From Sphingobium sp. EM0848 (GTDB taxonomy: Bacteria; Pseudomonadota; Alphaproteobacteria; Sphingomonadales; Sphingomonadaceae), in assembly GCF_013375555.1 (NCBI RefSeq), contig NZ_JABXWB010000001.1, forward strand, positions 310,001 through 374,000: a stretch of DNA of 64,000 nucleotides, in the 5' to 3' direction. Shown here one piece after another: positions 28,919 to 40,024 of this stretch. Positions within the stretch are counted from its first letter, which is position 1, and every line of letters begins with the position of its first letter. The notes under the pieces are model-generated. The model saw nothing but the letters and a program-made list of their open reading frames with translations, ran no database searches and was not told where the DNA came from. The position numbers and the translations under genes were made by a program.

Positions 28919-30312
28919 GCGGGTGATTCCAGATCGGGAAAGCGGTGCCGCGTCTTGTCCCATGTCAGCGGCCTGCCGATCAGCGATCGGAGATAAAGGA
29001 CCATCGCCCGCCGTGTGGCCATCATCGCGATGATATTGGCGACGATCGTGCGGGGTATCGCCCCCAGCCCATGGCCCCAGCCATAGCTGATCCCGACGAA
29101 CAGCGCGCGCATCGCCATACGCCACGCCATGAAGCCGAAATTGATCCACAACAGCGCTTCCATGACGGGGGATGGCGTAAAACCCGCGCCCAGCCCGAAC
29201 AGGCTGCCCAGCAGCAACACGCCCCACAGCATCAGCGCCAGATAGGCCGTGAACAGAATGATGGCGGCCAGGGCAGCGCGGCGGTCCCGCATGCGCATCC
29301 ACCATTCGGCCGGCCCGCCCTGCCAGCCCATGCGATCCCATCCGGCCAGTGAAATGCCGACCATCCACCGCGCCTTCTGGGTGACGGCGTCCTTCAGGCT
29401 GTCGGGGAAATATTCCCTGGTGGCGACCAGATTTCCATCGCTGTCGCGCATGCGGACGAATATGCCGCGCCCGCCGATATTGCCGATGCGCAGGCCGACT
29501 TCATAATCCTCGGTCAGCGATGCGGGATCGAACGGTCCGCCACTTTCCGGGTTCACCAACTGCGCCAGGGTCTGCCGTTCGAACGCGCAGGCCACGCCGG
29601 CGGAGGGCATGGAGGCGCCCATCGCTTCCCGCACCGTCAGATATTTCCCATGGCTTTCGGCAAATTCATCGCAATAATGATTGGCAATCGCCCTTGCCCA
29701 CCAGCCGCCTTGCCCCGGCAGGGGCAGAACCGGAAGCTGAACAAGCTGGAACCGATCGGTCATCACGTCGAACAGACGAATCTCGTCGCGATGGACGACA
29801 TCCTCCGCATCATGCAGGACGATGGCCTTGAAGCCGACGCCCGTGCGCGCTTCTTCCTTCAGCATGGCACGCCAGGCGACGTTCAGGCAGTCCGCCTTGG
29901 TGGTCGGTCCATCCCGTTCGTTGAGACAGAGGATCAGCCTGTCCTCGCCCGCCGCCATCGGCGCGACGGCATTCAGCGTCGCCCGGTCATTGGGATAGAG
30001 GCCGACGAAAATCCGATAGTCCTGCCGTCCCCAACTGGCGAGCGCATGGCGCAGCATCGGCCCGATCACATCCGCTTCGCGCCAGGCGGGGATGAAGATG
30101 GCGATGCGGCCGGGCTGATCGGAAAGGGGCAGGGTCGCCGTCGTCATCCGCTGGTGGCGGGAATAGACGGTCAGTTTGCGCCACAGGCGGCGGCACAGGA
30201 ACAGAAGATCGATGATGACATCGTCGATACCGCCAATCGCCAGCCCCACGACCGCGAATAACAGGATTTCATGATGCGCCTTCGCCAGTAAGGCGAAGAA
30301 TATCTCCCCCAC
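28915..30312 (-). CDS. NfrB-like family 2 glycosyltransferase
   Basis: 465-residue membrane glycosyltransferase. One N-terminal helix (residues about 3-38) precedes a GT2 domain with DAED (168-171), TED (267-269) and QKARW (312-316), the processive-synthase motifs, and then three C-terminal membrane segments. It matches the synthase half of E. coli NfrB, which makes a ManNAc-containing glycan under c-di-GMP control and is the phage N4 receptor system. Unlike NfrB it lacks the C-terminal MshEN c-di-GMP domain. Coupled by ATGA to the NfrA-like gene. Confidence 0.8.
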   Translation of the reverse strand: MGEIFFALLAKAHHEILLFAVVGLAIGGIDDVIIDLLFLCRRLWRKLTVYSRHQRMTTATLPLSDQPGRIAIFIPAWREADVIGPMLRHALASWGRQDYRIFVGLYPNDRATLNAVAPMAAGEDRLILCLNERDGPTTKADCLNVAWRAMLKEEARTGVGFKAIVLHDAEDVVHRDEIRLFDVMTDRFQLVQLPVLPLPGQGGWWARAIANHYCDEFAESHGKYLTVREAMGASMPSAGVACAFERQTLAQLVNPESGGPFDPASLTEDYEVGLRIGNIGGRGIFVRMRDSDGNLVATREYFPDSLKDAVTQKARWMVGISLAGWDRMGWQGGPAEWWMRMRDRRAALAAIILFTAYLALMLWGVLLLGSLFGLGAGFTPSPVMEALLWINFGFMAWRMAMRALFVGISYGWGHGLGAIPRTIVANIIAMMATRRAMVLYLRSLIGRPLTWDKTRHRFPDLESPA

Positions 30313-30461
30313 GGTTCAGCCCCCTTCATCCCCGAGATCACGCACATGACAGGAAAAATCAGAATTTCAACAGGTTAATCGGGCGGGTCGAAGCGTTCGG
30401 ACTATTTGATCGCGATGATATTTTGCCTAAAGGTGATCGCTCTGATCAGGAGAAAGCAAGC

Positions 30462-31658
30462 ATGTTGACCCGCCCGCCATCGGCGCTGCGCGATTTTCTG
30501 ACCAGCGAAGCCAGCGGCGGAGTGTTGCTGATGGCGACGGCGGCTCTCGCCATGCTCATGGCCAATCTGCCGGGCGGGGCGGGGCATTTCTACCATGCGC
30601 TGGTCCATGCGGAAATCGGGCCGGAATGGACGCCGAAACTGGGACCGATGACCGTCCATCTGTGGATCAACGATGGGCTGATGGCGATCTTTTTCCTGCT
30701 GGTCGGGCTGGAGATCAAGCGGGAACTGGTCGATGGCGGCCTCTCGACCTGGGAACGGCGGCGCCTGCCGTTCATCGCCGCGGCGGCCGGCATGGCGGCG
30801 CCTGCCTGCGTCTATCTTCTGCTGGCGGCGGGGCATCCCCATCTTTCGAGCGGCTGGGCGATTCCGGCGGCAACCGACATCGCCTTTGCCATCGGCGTGG
30901 TGGCGCTGCTGGGCCGCCGGGTGCCGGCCTCGCTGAAACTGATGCTGACGGCCATTGCCATTGTCGACGATATGGGCGCGGTGGCGATCATCGCGCTCGC
31001 CTATACGCAGGGCATCGACCTGTCGGCGCTGGCCGCGGCGGCGGCCGTCCTCCTGCTGATGTTCGGCCTCAACCGGCTGAATGTTCAGACGCTTCTGCCC
31101 TATATGCTGGCATTCGCCGCCCTATGGTATTTCACCCTGCTTTCGGGCGTGCATGCGACCGTGGCGGGCGTGCTGACGGCGATGTTCGTGCCGATCAAGC
31201 CCACGCCGGGCGCGCCCGATGCCGCCGACAGCCCGCTGCATCGCCTGGAACATGCCGTTCATCCCTGGAGCGCCTATCTGATCGTGCCGCTTTTCGGCTT
31301 CGTGAATGCAGGAGTTCCGCTCGATGCCGCCGCTCTGGGTGCGCTGCTGACGCCGTTGCCGCTGGGCGTCGCCGCAGGCCTGTTCTTCGGCAAGCAGATC
31401 GGCATTTTCGGCGCCATCTGGATGGCCGACCGGTTGCGGCTGTCGCGGCGCCCCGCCGGAACGAGCTGGGCGCAAATCTACGGCATGGCGCTGCTCTGCG
31501 GCATCGGTTTCACCATGAGCCTCTTTATCGGCGCGCTGGCCTTCCCCGGCGCCCCCGCGCTGGTCGAACAGGCCAAGATCGGGATTCTCACCGGATCGTT
31601 GCTCTCCGCTATCGTTGGATATATAATCTTGCGCAGAGCAGAGATGCGTCGTTGTTGA
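30462..31658 (+). CDS. nhaA: Na+/H+ antiporter
   Basis: 398-residue NhaA-type antiporter of the inner membrane, exchanging Na+ for H+. Eleven or twelve hydrophobic segments are visible, with AIVDDMGAVA carrying the paired Asp residues of the ion site, and LHPWSAYL-like and FGFVNAG segments later. The start at 30462 follows AGGAGA by 7-8 bases. It is divergent from the glycosyltransferase gene. Confidence 0.94.
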   Translation: MLTRPPSALRDFLTSEASGGVLLMATAALAMLMANLPGGAGHFYHALVHAEIGPEWTPKLGPMTVHLWINDGLMAIFFLLVGLEIKRELVDGGLSTWERRRLPFIAAAAGMAAPACVYLLLAAGHPHLSSGWAIPAATDIAFAIGVVALLGRRVPASLKLMLTAIAIVDDMGAVAIIALAYTQGIDLSALAAAAAVLLLMFGLNRLNVQTLLPYMLAFAALWYFTLLSGVHATVAGVLTAMFVPIKPTPGAPDAADSPLHRLEHAVHPWSAYLIVPLFGFVNAGVPLDAAALGALLTPLPLGVAAGLFFGKQIGIFGAIWMADRLRLSRRPAGTSWAQIYGMALLCGIGFTMSLFIGALAFPGAPALVEQAKIGILTGSLLSAIVGYIILRRAEMRRC

Positions 31659-31814
31659 TGCTGATTATCCGTTAGACCGCTCTGCTGCTGCGTCGGGCAG
31701 AATCGCTTGTCCAAAATGGCAATGTTATTCTGCACGCCGCCACAAGAGCGAATCGCACAGGATGCGAAGACCCCAGCCAGTCCCTTTCAGCGATCAGGTA
31801 GGAGGGCGAACAAA

Positions 31815-31991
31815 ATGCAGGAATTGGATGTCAACTATCTGCTGCACCGCCAGCAAGTGGCGTTGATCCGCGCGCAACGGAGCGGATCGGCCAAGGGCCG
31901 CGCGGCCTATGAAGATCTGGCGCGCGGTTATACCGATCGGATCGACGCCTATCGGCGTGAGAATGAAAGGCTGATCGAGCTGGCGCATTAG
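31815..31991 (+). CDS. Small hypothetical protein
   Basis: 58 residues, highly charged and predicted helical: MQELDVNYLLHRQQVALIRAQ, then AAYEDLARGY and a Glu/Arg-rich tail. The start at 31815 follows a good GGAGGG site. Proteins beginning MQELDVNYLLHRQQ are common small unknowns in sphingomonads by recollection; no function is assigned. Confidence 0.65.
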   Translation: MQELDVNYLLHRQQVALIRAQRSGSAKGRAAYEDLARGYTDRIDAYRRENERLIELAH

Positions 31992-32007
31992 CCCGTCCCG
32001 CTGGTGA

Positions 32008-32406
32008 TCAGCGCCGGGCAATGAGGCGCGCGATCGATTGGCGGTGCGTTTCGTCGCCACCGCATTCCTTCTCAAGAACCGCTTTGATCTTCTCCAGCTC
32101 CGTTTCGGTCAGATGTTCGATGCCGATGAACTCGTTCCGTGCCGTTTTGATGGCACGGATCAGTTCGTCCATCTTCGCCTGGAGCGCCGCGCTGTCCCGG
32201 TTCTGCGCATTCTGGATCAGGAACACCATCAGGAACGTCACGATTGTCGTGCCGGTGTTGATGATCAATTGCCATGTGTCGGAATATTGAAAGACCGGCC
32301 CCGTCACGATCCAAGTCAGGATCACCAGTATCGCCAGGATGAAGGCGATGGGCTGGCCCGTCCAACTGGCGACCCGATGTGCCAAAGCGGTAAAAATCCG
32401 GTCCAT
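32008..32406 (-). CDS. Low-affinity iron permease-family protein
   Basis: 132 residues with two adjacent membrane helices (QPIAFILAILVILTWIVTGP; TIVTFLMVFLIQNAQNRD) and a cytoplasmic charged helix (MDELIRAIKTARNEFIGIEHL). This pattern defines the small Iron_permease family (related to yeast FET4 by name only). The start at 32406 has GGAG upstream. Transport has not been shown for most bacterial members. Confidence 0.78.
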   Translation of the reverse strand: MDRIFTALAHRVASWTGQPIAFILAILVILTWIVTGPVFQYSDTWQLIINTGTTIVTFLMVFLIQNAQNRDSAALQAKMDELIRAIKTARNEFIGIEHLTETELEKIKAVLEKECGGDETHRQSIARLIARR

Positions 32407-32458
32407 TGCCTGCTCCGCATTTAGCCTCTGTTCAGCCCATGCTTGCCATGAAGGCGCC

Positions 32459-32791
32459 ATGACAACCATCCCCCTTCGTGCGCTGGCCTGTGGGCTCGGC
32501 GCTTCGCTCCTGCTCGCGTCCTGCGCGACGGTTTCACCCGAATCACGCGTGCGCGCCGGTTTGATCGACGCCGGGATTTCGCCTCCCATGGCCGGCTGCA
32601 TGGCCGAAAGAATGGCGGACCGGCTCAGCATCGGACAGCTCCGCAGGCTCCAGTCGCTGGCCTCGCTCCGCAAGTCCCACATCGGCGACATGACGATCGA
32701 TCGCTTCCTCTACAAGGTGCGCGCGCTGGACGATCCGGAGATTTTCGCCGTGACCAGCAAGGCTGCGCTCATCTGCGCGATCGACCGCTGA
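32459..32791 (+). CDS. Small putative lipoprotein
   Basis: 110 residues with a lipoprotein signal peptide (LASC lipobox, Cys at about residue 22). The mature part contains two further cysteines and a helical segment of RLSIGQLRRLQSL type. No catalytic motif. It is divergent from the permease gene (53 bases apart) and ends just before the sucC promoter. Confidence 0.7.
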   Translation: MTTIPLRALACGLGASLLLASCATVSPESRVRAGLIDAGISPPMAGCMAERMADRLSIGQLRRLQSLASLRKSHIGDMTIDRFLYKVRALDDPEIFAVTSKAALICAIDR

Positions 32792-32815
32792 TTTCGCAAT
32801 AAATCGGGGCGGCGC

Positions 32816-32855
32816 TTTGCAAAAGTTTTGCAATTTTGCAAAGTCGTTTTGCGAA
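32816..32855 (+). promoter_or_regulatory. TTTGCAAA repeat array upstream of sucC
   Basis: Copies at 32816-32823 (TTTGCAAA), 32827-32834 (TTTGCAAT), 32835-32842 (TTTGCAAA) and 32848-32855 (TTTGCGAA), plus an inverted TTCGCAA near 32793. TTTGCAAA pairs are the known binding motif of ScfR-family acyl-CoA regulators such as PccR in Rhodobacter. A regulator of that family is a reasonable candidate here. Confidence 0.6.
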
Positions 32856-32930
32856 ATTCGCTGGCGTTGACGTTTCGCCTGTGCTTATCCGCTGAGCATC
32901 AGTTTTCAGCGGAAAGGACGGGCGAGCCCC

Positions 32931-34130
<1,200 letters not shown>

Positions 34131-34243
34131 CGCAGCTTTTCGCCTGAACAAGACACCAAAGGGTGCGGGTGGTCCGGAAACGGGCTGCCCGCGCCCGCGT
34201 TCGCATTTGCGGGCTTGGCGTGAATGAAGGAAGGATGTTGGAG

Positions 34244-34993
34244 ATGAAGATCCTTGTGCCCGTGAAGCGGGTGATTGACTATAATGTGAAGCCGCGTGTG
34301 AAGGCGGATGGGACGGGCGTTGATCTGGCGAACGTCAAGATGAGCATGAACCCGTTCGACGAGATCGCGGTCGAGGAAGCCATTCGCCTGAAGGAAAAGG
34401 GCGTGGCGACCGAGATCATCGCGGTGTCGATCGGCGTTGCGAAGGCGCAGGAAACGCTGCGCACGGCGCTGGCCATGGGCGCGGACCGGGCGATCCTGAT
34501 CCAGACCGATGACGAAGTCGAACCGCTGGGCGTGGCCAAGCTGCTCGCCAAGGTTCAGGAAGAGGAAGGCGCTGGCCTGATCATCCTGGGCAAGCAGGCG
34601 ATTGACGATGACAGCAACCAGACCGGCCAGATGCTGGCGGCTCTGCTGAACCTGCCGCAGGGCACCTTCGCCTCCAAGGTCGAGGTCGAGGGCGACAAGG
34701 TCAGCGTGACCCGCGAAGTCGACGGTGGTCTGGAAACGGTGAAGCTGAACGTTCCGGCGATCATCACCACCGACCTGCGCCTCAATGAACCGCGCTATGC
34801 CTCGCTGCCCAACATCATGAAGGCGAAGTCGAAGCCGCTCGCGACCAAGGCGCCCGCCGATTACGGCGTCGACATTTCGCCGCGTCTGGAAACGCTGAAG
34901 GTCACCGAACCCGCCAAGCGTTCGGCCGGCGTGAAGGTTGCCGATGTCGATGAACTGGTCGCGAAGCTCAAGGCTCTGGGAGTTGCCGCATGA
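34244..34993 (+). CDS. etfB: Electron transfer flavoprotein beta subunit
   Basis: 249 residues. With EtfA it carries electrons from acyl-CoA and other dehydrogenases to ETF:quinone oxidoreductase. [18 protein letters not shown] at the N-terminus and the AMP-binding [19 protein letters not shown] segment are signatures. The start at 34244 was chosen because family homology starts there; codons upstream show none. It overlaps etfA by 4 bases. Confidence 0.96.
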   Translation: MKILVPVKRVIDYNVKPRVKADGTGVDLANVKMSMNPFDEIAVEEAIRLKEKGVATEIIAVSIGVAKAQETLRTALAMGADRAILIQTDDEVEPLGVAKLLAKVQEEEGAGLIILGKQAIDDDSNQTGQMLAALLNLPQGTFASKVEVEGDKVSVTREVDGGLETVKLNVPAIITTDLRLNEPRYASLPNIMKAKSKPLATKAPADYGVDISPRLETLKVTEPAKRSAGVKVADVDELVAKLKALGVAA

Positions 34994-35919
34994 AGACGCT
35001 TGTCTGGGTTGAACATGAGGGCGGCGCCGTCAAAGACGCGACCCTTTCCGCCGTCACCGCCGCTGCAAAGCTGGGTGAAGTGCATCTGCTGGTCGCCGGC
35101 GCAGGCGTCGGCGGTGTGGCCGAGGAAGCCGCGAAGATCGCGGGCGTGGGCAAGGTCCATGTCGCCGATGACGCCGCTTTCGGCCATGCGCTGCCGGAGA
35201 ATGTCGCGCCGCTGATCGTCGAGCTGATGGGCAGCCATGACGCCTTCGTCGCGCCCGCCACCAGCAACGGCAAGAATATCGCGCCGCGCGTGGCGGCTCT
35301 GCTCGACGTGATGCAGATCAGCGATATCCTGTCGGTCGAGAGCGAGGACAGCTTCACCCGTCCGATCTATGCCGGCAACGCGATCGCGACCGTCAAGTCG
35401 AAGGACGCCAAGAAGGTCCTCACCGTTCGCGGCACCGCTTTCGAGAAGGCGGCCCGTGAAGGCGGTTCGGGCGCGGTGGAAGCCGTGTCCTCGACCGGCG
35501 ACAAGGGGCTGTCGAGCTTCGTCGGCGCCGAGATCGCCAAGCAGGAGCGTCCGGAACTGACCTCGGCCAAGATCATCGTGTCGGGCGGCCGCGCGCTGAA
35601 GGACGGCGAGACGTTCGAGGCGACCATCTTCCCGCTGGCGGACAAGCTGGGCGCGGCGGTCGGGGCGTCGCGCGCGGCGGTCGACGCGGGCTATGTGCCC
35701 AACGACTATCAGGTCGGCCAGACCGGCAAGATCGTGGCGCCGGAAGTCTATATCGCGGTCGGCATCTCGGGCGCGATCCAGCATCTGGCGGGGATGAAGG
35801 ACAGCAAGACCATCATCGCCATCAACAAGGATGAGGATGCCCCGATCTTCCAGGTCGCGGACATCGGCCTCGTCGGAGATCTCTTCAAGGTCGTGCCGGA
35901 GCTGGTCGAAAAGCTCTGA
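34990..35919 (+). CDS. etfA: Electron transfer flavoprotein alpha subunit
   Basis: 309 residues, the FAD-binding partner of EtfB. The C-terminal FAD domain has the motif [12 protein letters not shown], then [23 protein letters not shown] and [12 protein letters not shown], all typical. The ATGA overlap couples it to etfB and a strong terminator follows. Confidence 0.96.
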   Translation: MKTLVWVEHEGGAVKDATLSAVTAAAKLGEVHLLVAGAGVGGVAEEAAKIAGVGKVHVADDAAFGHALPENVAPLIVELMGSHDAFVAPATSNGKNIAPRVAALLDVMQISDILSVESEDSFTRPIYAGNAIATVKSKDAKKVLTVRGTAFEKAAREGGSGAVEAVSSTGDKGLSSFVGAEIAKQERPELTSAKIIVSGGRALKDGETFEATIFPLADKLGAAVGASRAAVDAGYVPNDYQVGQTGKIVAPEVYIAVGISGAIQHLAGMKDSKTIIAINKDEDAPIFQVADIGLVGDLFKVVPELVEKL

Positions 35920-35942
35920 TTGCTCGATCAGGTTTGAAAGAA

Positions 35943-35972
35943 GGGCGCGGGCTTCTGGTCCGCGCCCTTTTT
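35943..35972 (+). terminator. Rho-independent terminator of etfBA
   Basis: GGGCGCGG (35943-35950) pairs with CCGCGCCC (35960-35967) and is followed by five T (35968-35972), 23 bases after the etfA stop. Confidence 0.9.
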
Positions 35973-35993
35973 CATGTCCCTATTCGCGGCGCC

Positions 35994-36356
35994 CTATTCG
36001 CAGCGTACATCGCTCTTGTCGATGGCCCGGCCCGCCAGCGCGCCGCCTGCGCCGCCCAGGATCGTGCCCAGCGTCTTGGAACCGCCGGGGGCGATGATAT
36101 TGCCCAATACGCCGCCCGCTATGGCGCCGACGATGGTCCCGGTGGTGCCGTCGTCGCGCTTGCAATAATAGCGGCCGTCATTGTCGCGGTAGATATAGTC
36201 ATTGTCGCCGATCTGGCGCCCGCCGCCGGGGCGGCGATGGCCATAACCATCATGGCGGCCTGGGCGGTCATAGCCGTAACGGCCGCCGTCTCCATCCGTA
36301 ACGCAGGCCGTGAGCGGCAGCGCGAGCAGCGCCGCTGCCAATAGGGGGGTGCGCAT
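35994..36356 (-). CDS. Glycine-zipper lipoprotein
   Basis: 120 residues: a signal peptide ending at an LTAC lipobox (Cys about 18), a Gly/Tyr/Arg/Asp-rich stretch, then a glycine-zipper 2TM segment (GTIVGAIAGGVLGNIIAPGG; TILGGAGGALAGRAI). Such outer-membrane or periplasmic lipoproteins are common envelope-stress proteins. It is convergent with etfA. No enzyme motif. Confidence 0.82.
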   Translation of the reverse strand: MRTPLLAAALLALPLTACVTDGDGGRYGYDRPGRHDGYGHRRPGGGRQIGDNDYIYRDNDGRYYCKRDDGTTGTIVGAIAGGVLGNIIAPGGSKTLGTILGGAGGALAGRAIDKSDVRCE

Positions 36357-36529
36357 GGTCTAACTCTCCTTATGTCGTCCCCTGCCGGAGGAATAACCCT
36401 TTGGGTGGAGGGAAGTTGCCGGAATTAGTCTGCCCGCCACGGCCACCCAAAAGGGGGAAGGCAGCCGGGCGGGCAGTGAATCCAGCGGCGAGAGGGTGTT
36501 GGACCGCTGGGAAAGGGGTCTGACTGGCG

Positions 36530-36748
36530 TCAGGATATCAGCGGGGAGGTCGCTGCAGTGGGGGTGTGAGAAGAGGACAGGTTCGGGCTGGGTGTCGCGG
36601 CGTCGCTGTCGCGGCGCTTGTCGAGTTCGGCCTTGGCCTCATTATAGCGGGCCACGAGGTCGTCCTTGAATTCAGTCAACTTGCCTTCGTCATAAAGCTT
36701 CTTGCCGACATAACCGGCAATCGCGCCGAAAATCAGGGTGCGGATCAT
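36530..36748 (-). CDS. Small membrane-associated stress protein (YtxH-like)
   Basis: 72 residues: MIRTLIFGAIAGYVGKKLYDEG is a short hydrophobic segment like the YtxH family, followed by a charged helix and a Ser/Thr/Pro-rich tail. The start at 36748 has AAGGAG upstream. A general-stress sigma promoter (36785-36809) stands at the right distance, so stationary-phase or stress expression is expected. Confidence 0.7.
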   Translation of the reverse strand: MIRTLIFGAIAGYVGKKLYDEGKLTEFKDDLVARYNEAKAELDKRRDSDAATPSPNLSSSHTPTAATSPLIS

Positions 36749-36784
36749 GGGTGGGGACTCCTTGTTCCGGGGGTTTGCACGGAT

Positions 36785-36809
36785 AACGGGCGCGGCGTGG
36801 CGTGGTTCC
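36785..36809 (-). promoter_or_regulatory. EcfG-type general stress promoter
   Basis: On the minus strand GGAAC (36809-36805), 16 bases, CGTT (36788-36785): an exact match to the alphaproteobacterial EcfG consensus GGAAC-N16/17-CGTT. It is 37 bases upstream of the small YtxH-like gene. Confidence 0.78.
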
Positions 36810-36949
36810 GGGTGGCGCGACAAGCTGTGGCCGGGGCGCGACGCGGCGGATCGGGGCGCGAAAGGCCCCCGGAAAGCGGCCAGTGCAGGCGATCAGGGCT
36901 GAATGTCGATCGGCCCTGATCTACACAGTGGTCGGCGGAGTTGGATCGA

Positions 36950-39862
36950 TCACTCCGCCGCCACGGCTTCCATCCCCAATAGGGGCGCCAGATAACGCCC
37001 GGTAAAGCTCCGGCCGTTCTTCGCCACCTTCTCCGGCGTGCCTTCGGCGACGACTTCGCCGCCCTTGACGCCGCCTTCCGGTCCCATGTCGATGATCCAG
37101 TCGGCGGTCTTGATGACGTCGAGATTATGCTCGATCACCACCACGCTGTTGCCCTGTTCGACCAGCGCGTGGAGGACTTCCAACAGCTTTCGGACATCCT
37201 CGAAATGGAGGCCGGTGGTGGGTTCGTCCAATATGTACAGCGTGTTGCCGGTGGCGCGGCGCGACAGTTCCTTGGCGAGTTTGACGCGCTGGGCTTCGCC
37301 GCCGGACAGGGTGGTGGCCTGCTGGCCGACCTTGATATAGCCGAGGCCGACTTCCGCCAGCATCGCCATCTTGTCGCGGATCGGGGGAACGGCCTTGAAG
37401 AATTCCACCGCGTCCTCGACCGTCATGTCGAGCACGTCGGCGATGCTGTGGCCCTTGAACTTCACCTCCAGCGTCTCGCGATTGTAGCGGGCGCCGTGGC
37501 AGACGTCGCAGGTGACGTAGACGTCGGGGAGGAAGTGCATCTCGATCTTGAGCACGCCGTCGCCCTGGCAGGCTTCGCAGCGTCCGCCCTTGACGTTGAA
37601 GGAGAAACGGCCGGGCTTGTAGCCGCGCGCCTGCGCTTCGGGGAGGCCTGCGAACCAGTCGCGGATGTTGGTGAAGGCGCCGGTATAGGTTGCCGGGTTG
37701 GAGCGGGGGGTGCGGCCGATGGGCGACTGGTCGATGTCGATCACCTTGTCGCAATGTTCGAGGCCCGTCACCTTGTCATGGGGGCCTGCGACGATGCGCG
37801 CGCCGTTGAGGGCGCGGGCCGAGGCGGCGTAGAGCGTGTCGATGGTGAAGCTGGACTTGCCCGACCCCGATACGCCGGTGATGCAGGTGAAGGTGCCGAG
37901 CGGGATCGACGCGGTGACGCCTTGCAGGTTGTTGGCGCGGGCGTTGTGGACGGTGAGCTTCTTGCCCGTGCCCTTGCGGCGCTTGGTGGGGACCTCGATG
38001 CGGCGGGTGCCGTTGAGGTAATCCGCGGTCAGGCTGTCCTTGTGGGCGAGCAGCTGGTTGAGGTTGCCCTGCGCGACGATGGTGCCGCCGTGGACGCCTG
38101 CGCCCGGTCCCATGTCGACGATATAGTCGGCGGTGCGGATCGCATCCTCGTCATGCTCCACGACGATGACGGTGTTGCCGAGGTCGCGCAGGCGTTTCAG
38201 GGTGATCAGCAGGCGATCATTGTCGCGCTGGTGCAGGCCGATGGAGGGTTCGTCGAGGACGTAGAGGACGCCCGACAGGCCGCTGCCGATCTGGCTGGCG
38301 AGGCGGATGCGCTGGGACTCGCCGCCGGACAGGGTGCCGCTGGTGCGGTCGAGGTTCAGATAGTCGAGGCCGACATTGTTGAGGAAGCCGAGGCGCTCGA
38401 CGATTTCCTTGAGGATGGCCCTGGCGATCTGGTTCTGCTGATCGTTGAGGTGGGTGGGGAGGGTCTGGAAGAAGCGGAGCGCGTCGACCACCGAGCGGCG
38501 GGTAGAGAGGGAAATGTCCTCGCCCGCGATCTTGACGGCGCGGGCCTCCGGTTTGAGGCGGGCGCCGTTGCACGTCTCGCAGGGCATGGCGGTCTGATAT
38601 TTGCTCAGTTCCTCGCGCATCCACGCGCTGTCGGTCTGGAGCAGGCGGCGGTTGAGGTTGCCGATCACGCCTTCGAAGGGTTTCTTGACCTCGTAGCTCT
38701 TCTTGCCGTCGACGAAGCGCAGGGTGACGGGCTTGCCTGCGGTGCCGTGGAGGATGATGATCTTCACCTCCGGCGGGAGGTCGGCCCAGGGGGTTTCGAG
38801 GTCGAAGCCGAACTCCTTGGCGAGAGACCCAAGCACCTGCATATAATAGGGGCTGGGCGGGTTGGATTTGGCCCAGGGGACGATGGCGCCCTTCTTGAGC
38901 GTCAGGGCTTCGTTGGGGACGACCAGTTCGGGGTCGAACTCCTGCCGCTCGCCAAGGCCGTCGCAGGCGGGACAGGCGCCTTGCGGGGCGTTGAAGGAGA
39001 AGAGGCGCGGCTCGATCTCGGGAATGGTGAAGCCGCTGACGGGGCAGGCGAATTTCTCGCTGAAGACGATGCGGTTGGCGGGGATGCCTGCGCCTTTCAG
39101 GTTGCCGCCGGATTCCGCTTCATCTTCCCGGCCGGGGACGACGCCATCGGCCAGATCGACATAGGCAAGGCCATCGGCCAGTTTCAGCGCCTGTTCGAAG
39201 CTGTCGGCGAGGCGCGTGGACATGTCGTCGGTGACGGCCAGGCGGTCGACCACGACTTCGATGTCATGCTTATATTTCTTGTCGAGGGCGGGCGCGTCCT
39301 CGATCGCGCAGAGTTCGCCATCGATGCGGACGCGGGTGAAGCCGGCCTTCTGCCACTCCGCCAGTTCCTTGCGATATTCGCCCTTGCGGCCGCGCACGAC
39401 GGGGGCGAGCAGGTAGAAGCGCGTGCCCTCTGGAAGCTGCATCACGCGGTCGACCATCTGGCTGACGGTCTGGGCGCTGATGGGCAGGCCGGTCACGGGC
39501 GAATAGGGAATGCCGACGCGCGCCCAGAGCAGGCGCATATAGTCGTAGATTTCCGTGACCGTGGCCACCGTCGAGCGCGGGTTGCGGCTGGTCGTCTTCT
39601 GCTCGATGGAAATGGCGGGGGAGAGGCCCTCTATATGCTCGACATCGGGCTTCTGCATCATCTCCAGAAACTGGCGCGCATAGGCGGAGAGCGACTCCAC
39701 ATAGCGGCGCTGACCCTCGGCATAGATGGTGTCGAAGGCGAGGCTGGACTTGCCCGAGCCGGACAGGCCCGTGATGACGATCAGGCTGTCGCGCGGCAGG
39801 TCGACATCGACGCCCTTGAGATTATGTTCGCGCGCGCCGCGCACGCTTATGGTGGTCAGCAT
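36950..39862 (-). CDS. uvrA: Excinuclease ABC subunit A
   Basis: 970 residues, the DNA damage-recognition ATPase of nucleotide excision repair. Two ABC ATPase modules are visible: the first Walker [13 protein letters not shown] near residue 33, ABC signature [13 protein letters not shown]; the second Walker [12 protein letters not shown], signature [16 protein letters not shown], and zinc-binding CxxC pairs ([22 protein letters not shown]). The start at 39862 ([18 protein letters not shown]) was chosen over upstream frames that lack homology. A LexA box lies 50 bases upstream. Confidence 0.96.
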   Translation of the reverse strand: MLTTISVRGAREHNLKGVDVDLPRDSLIVITGLSGSGKSSLAFDTIYAEGQRRYVESLSAYARQFLEMMQKPDVEHIEGLSPAISIEQKTTSRNPRSTVATVTEIYDYMRLLWARVGIPYSPVTGLPISAQTVSQMVDRVMQLPEGTRFYLLAPVVRGRKGEYRKELAEWQKAGFTRVRIDGELCAIEDAPALDKKYKHDIEVVVDRLAVTDDMSTRLADSFEQALKLADGLAYVDLADGVVPGREDEAESGGNLKGAGIPANRIVFSEKFACPVSGFTIPEIEPRLFSFNAPQGACPACDGLGERQEFDPELVVPNEALTLKKGAIVPWAKSNPPSPYYMQVLGSLAKEFGFDLETPWADLPPEVKIIILHGTAGKPVTLRFVDGKKSYEVKKPFEGVIGNLNRRLLQTDSAWMREELSKYQTAMPCETCNGARLKPEARAVKIAGEDISLSTRRSVVDALRFFQTLPTHLNDQQNQIARAILKEIVERLGFLNNVGLDYLNLDRTSGTLSGGESQRIRLASQIGSGLSGVLYVLDEPSIGLHQRDNDRLLITLKRLRDLGNTVIVVEHDEDAIRTADYIVDMGPGAGVHGGTIVAQGNLNQLLAHKDSLTADYLNGTRRIEVPTKRRKGTGKKLTVHNARANNLQGVTASIPLGTFTCITGVSGSGKSSFTIDTLYAASARALNGARIVAGPHDKVTGLEHCDKVIDIDQSPIGRTPRSNPATYTGAFTNIRDWFAGLPEAQARGYKPGRFSFNVKGGRCEACQGDGVLKIEMHFLPDVYVTCDVCHGARYNRETLEVKFKGHSIADVLDMTVEDAVEFFKAVPPIRDKMAMLAEVGLGYIKVGQQATTLSGGEAQRVKLAKELSRRATGNTLYILDEPTTGLHFEDVRKLLEVLHALVEQGNSVVVIEHNLDVIKTADWIIDMGPEGGVKGGEVVAEGTPEKVAKNGRSFTGRYLAPLLGMEAVAAE

Positions 39863-39911
39863 TCGGTAAACCTCTGCTGAGAAATCATAGTGAGACTCAT
39901 GGGGTCGTGTT

Positions 39912-39926
39912 GTTCCAGATTTGTTC
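39912..39926. promoter_or_regulatory. LexA (SOS) box upstream of uvrA
   Basis: GTTC-CAGATTT-GTTC: two direct GTTC half-sites separated by exactly 7 bases, the alphaproteobacterial LexA recognition sequence GTTCN7GTTC. It lies 50-64 bases before the uvrA start, so uvrA is probably SOS-induced. Confidence 0.82.
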
Positions 39927-40024
39927 TTCGGGGGCAAGGCTTCGTCGCGCGAAGATAGGGTGCGTGCGACGAAAGGAAAAGGTGGCGGCTTTTCTCCGCC
40001 GGGCCGCTGGGCTAGGGCCGGGGG

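Noticed and set aside
36357..36430. Second EcfG promoter before the glycine-zipper gene
   Set aside because: GCAAC-N17-GTT has a mismatch in -35 and a weak -10; not convincing.
36891..36921. GATCAGGGC/GCCCTGATC inverted repeat as terminator for uvrA
   Set aside because: Perfect 9-bp arms, but a 13-base loop and no T-run after it; not strong enough to list.
37127..39880. Very long plus-strand open frame opposite uvrA
   Set aside because: It mirrors the uvrA codons and has no recognisable domain; an artefact of high GC third positions.
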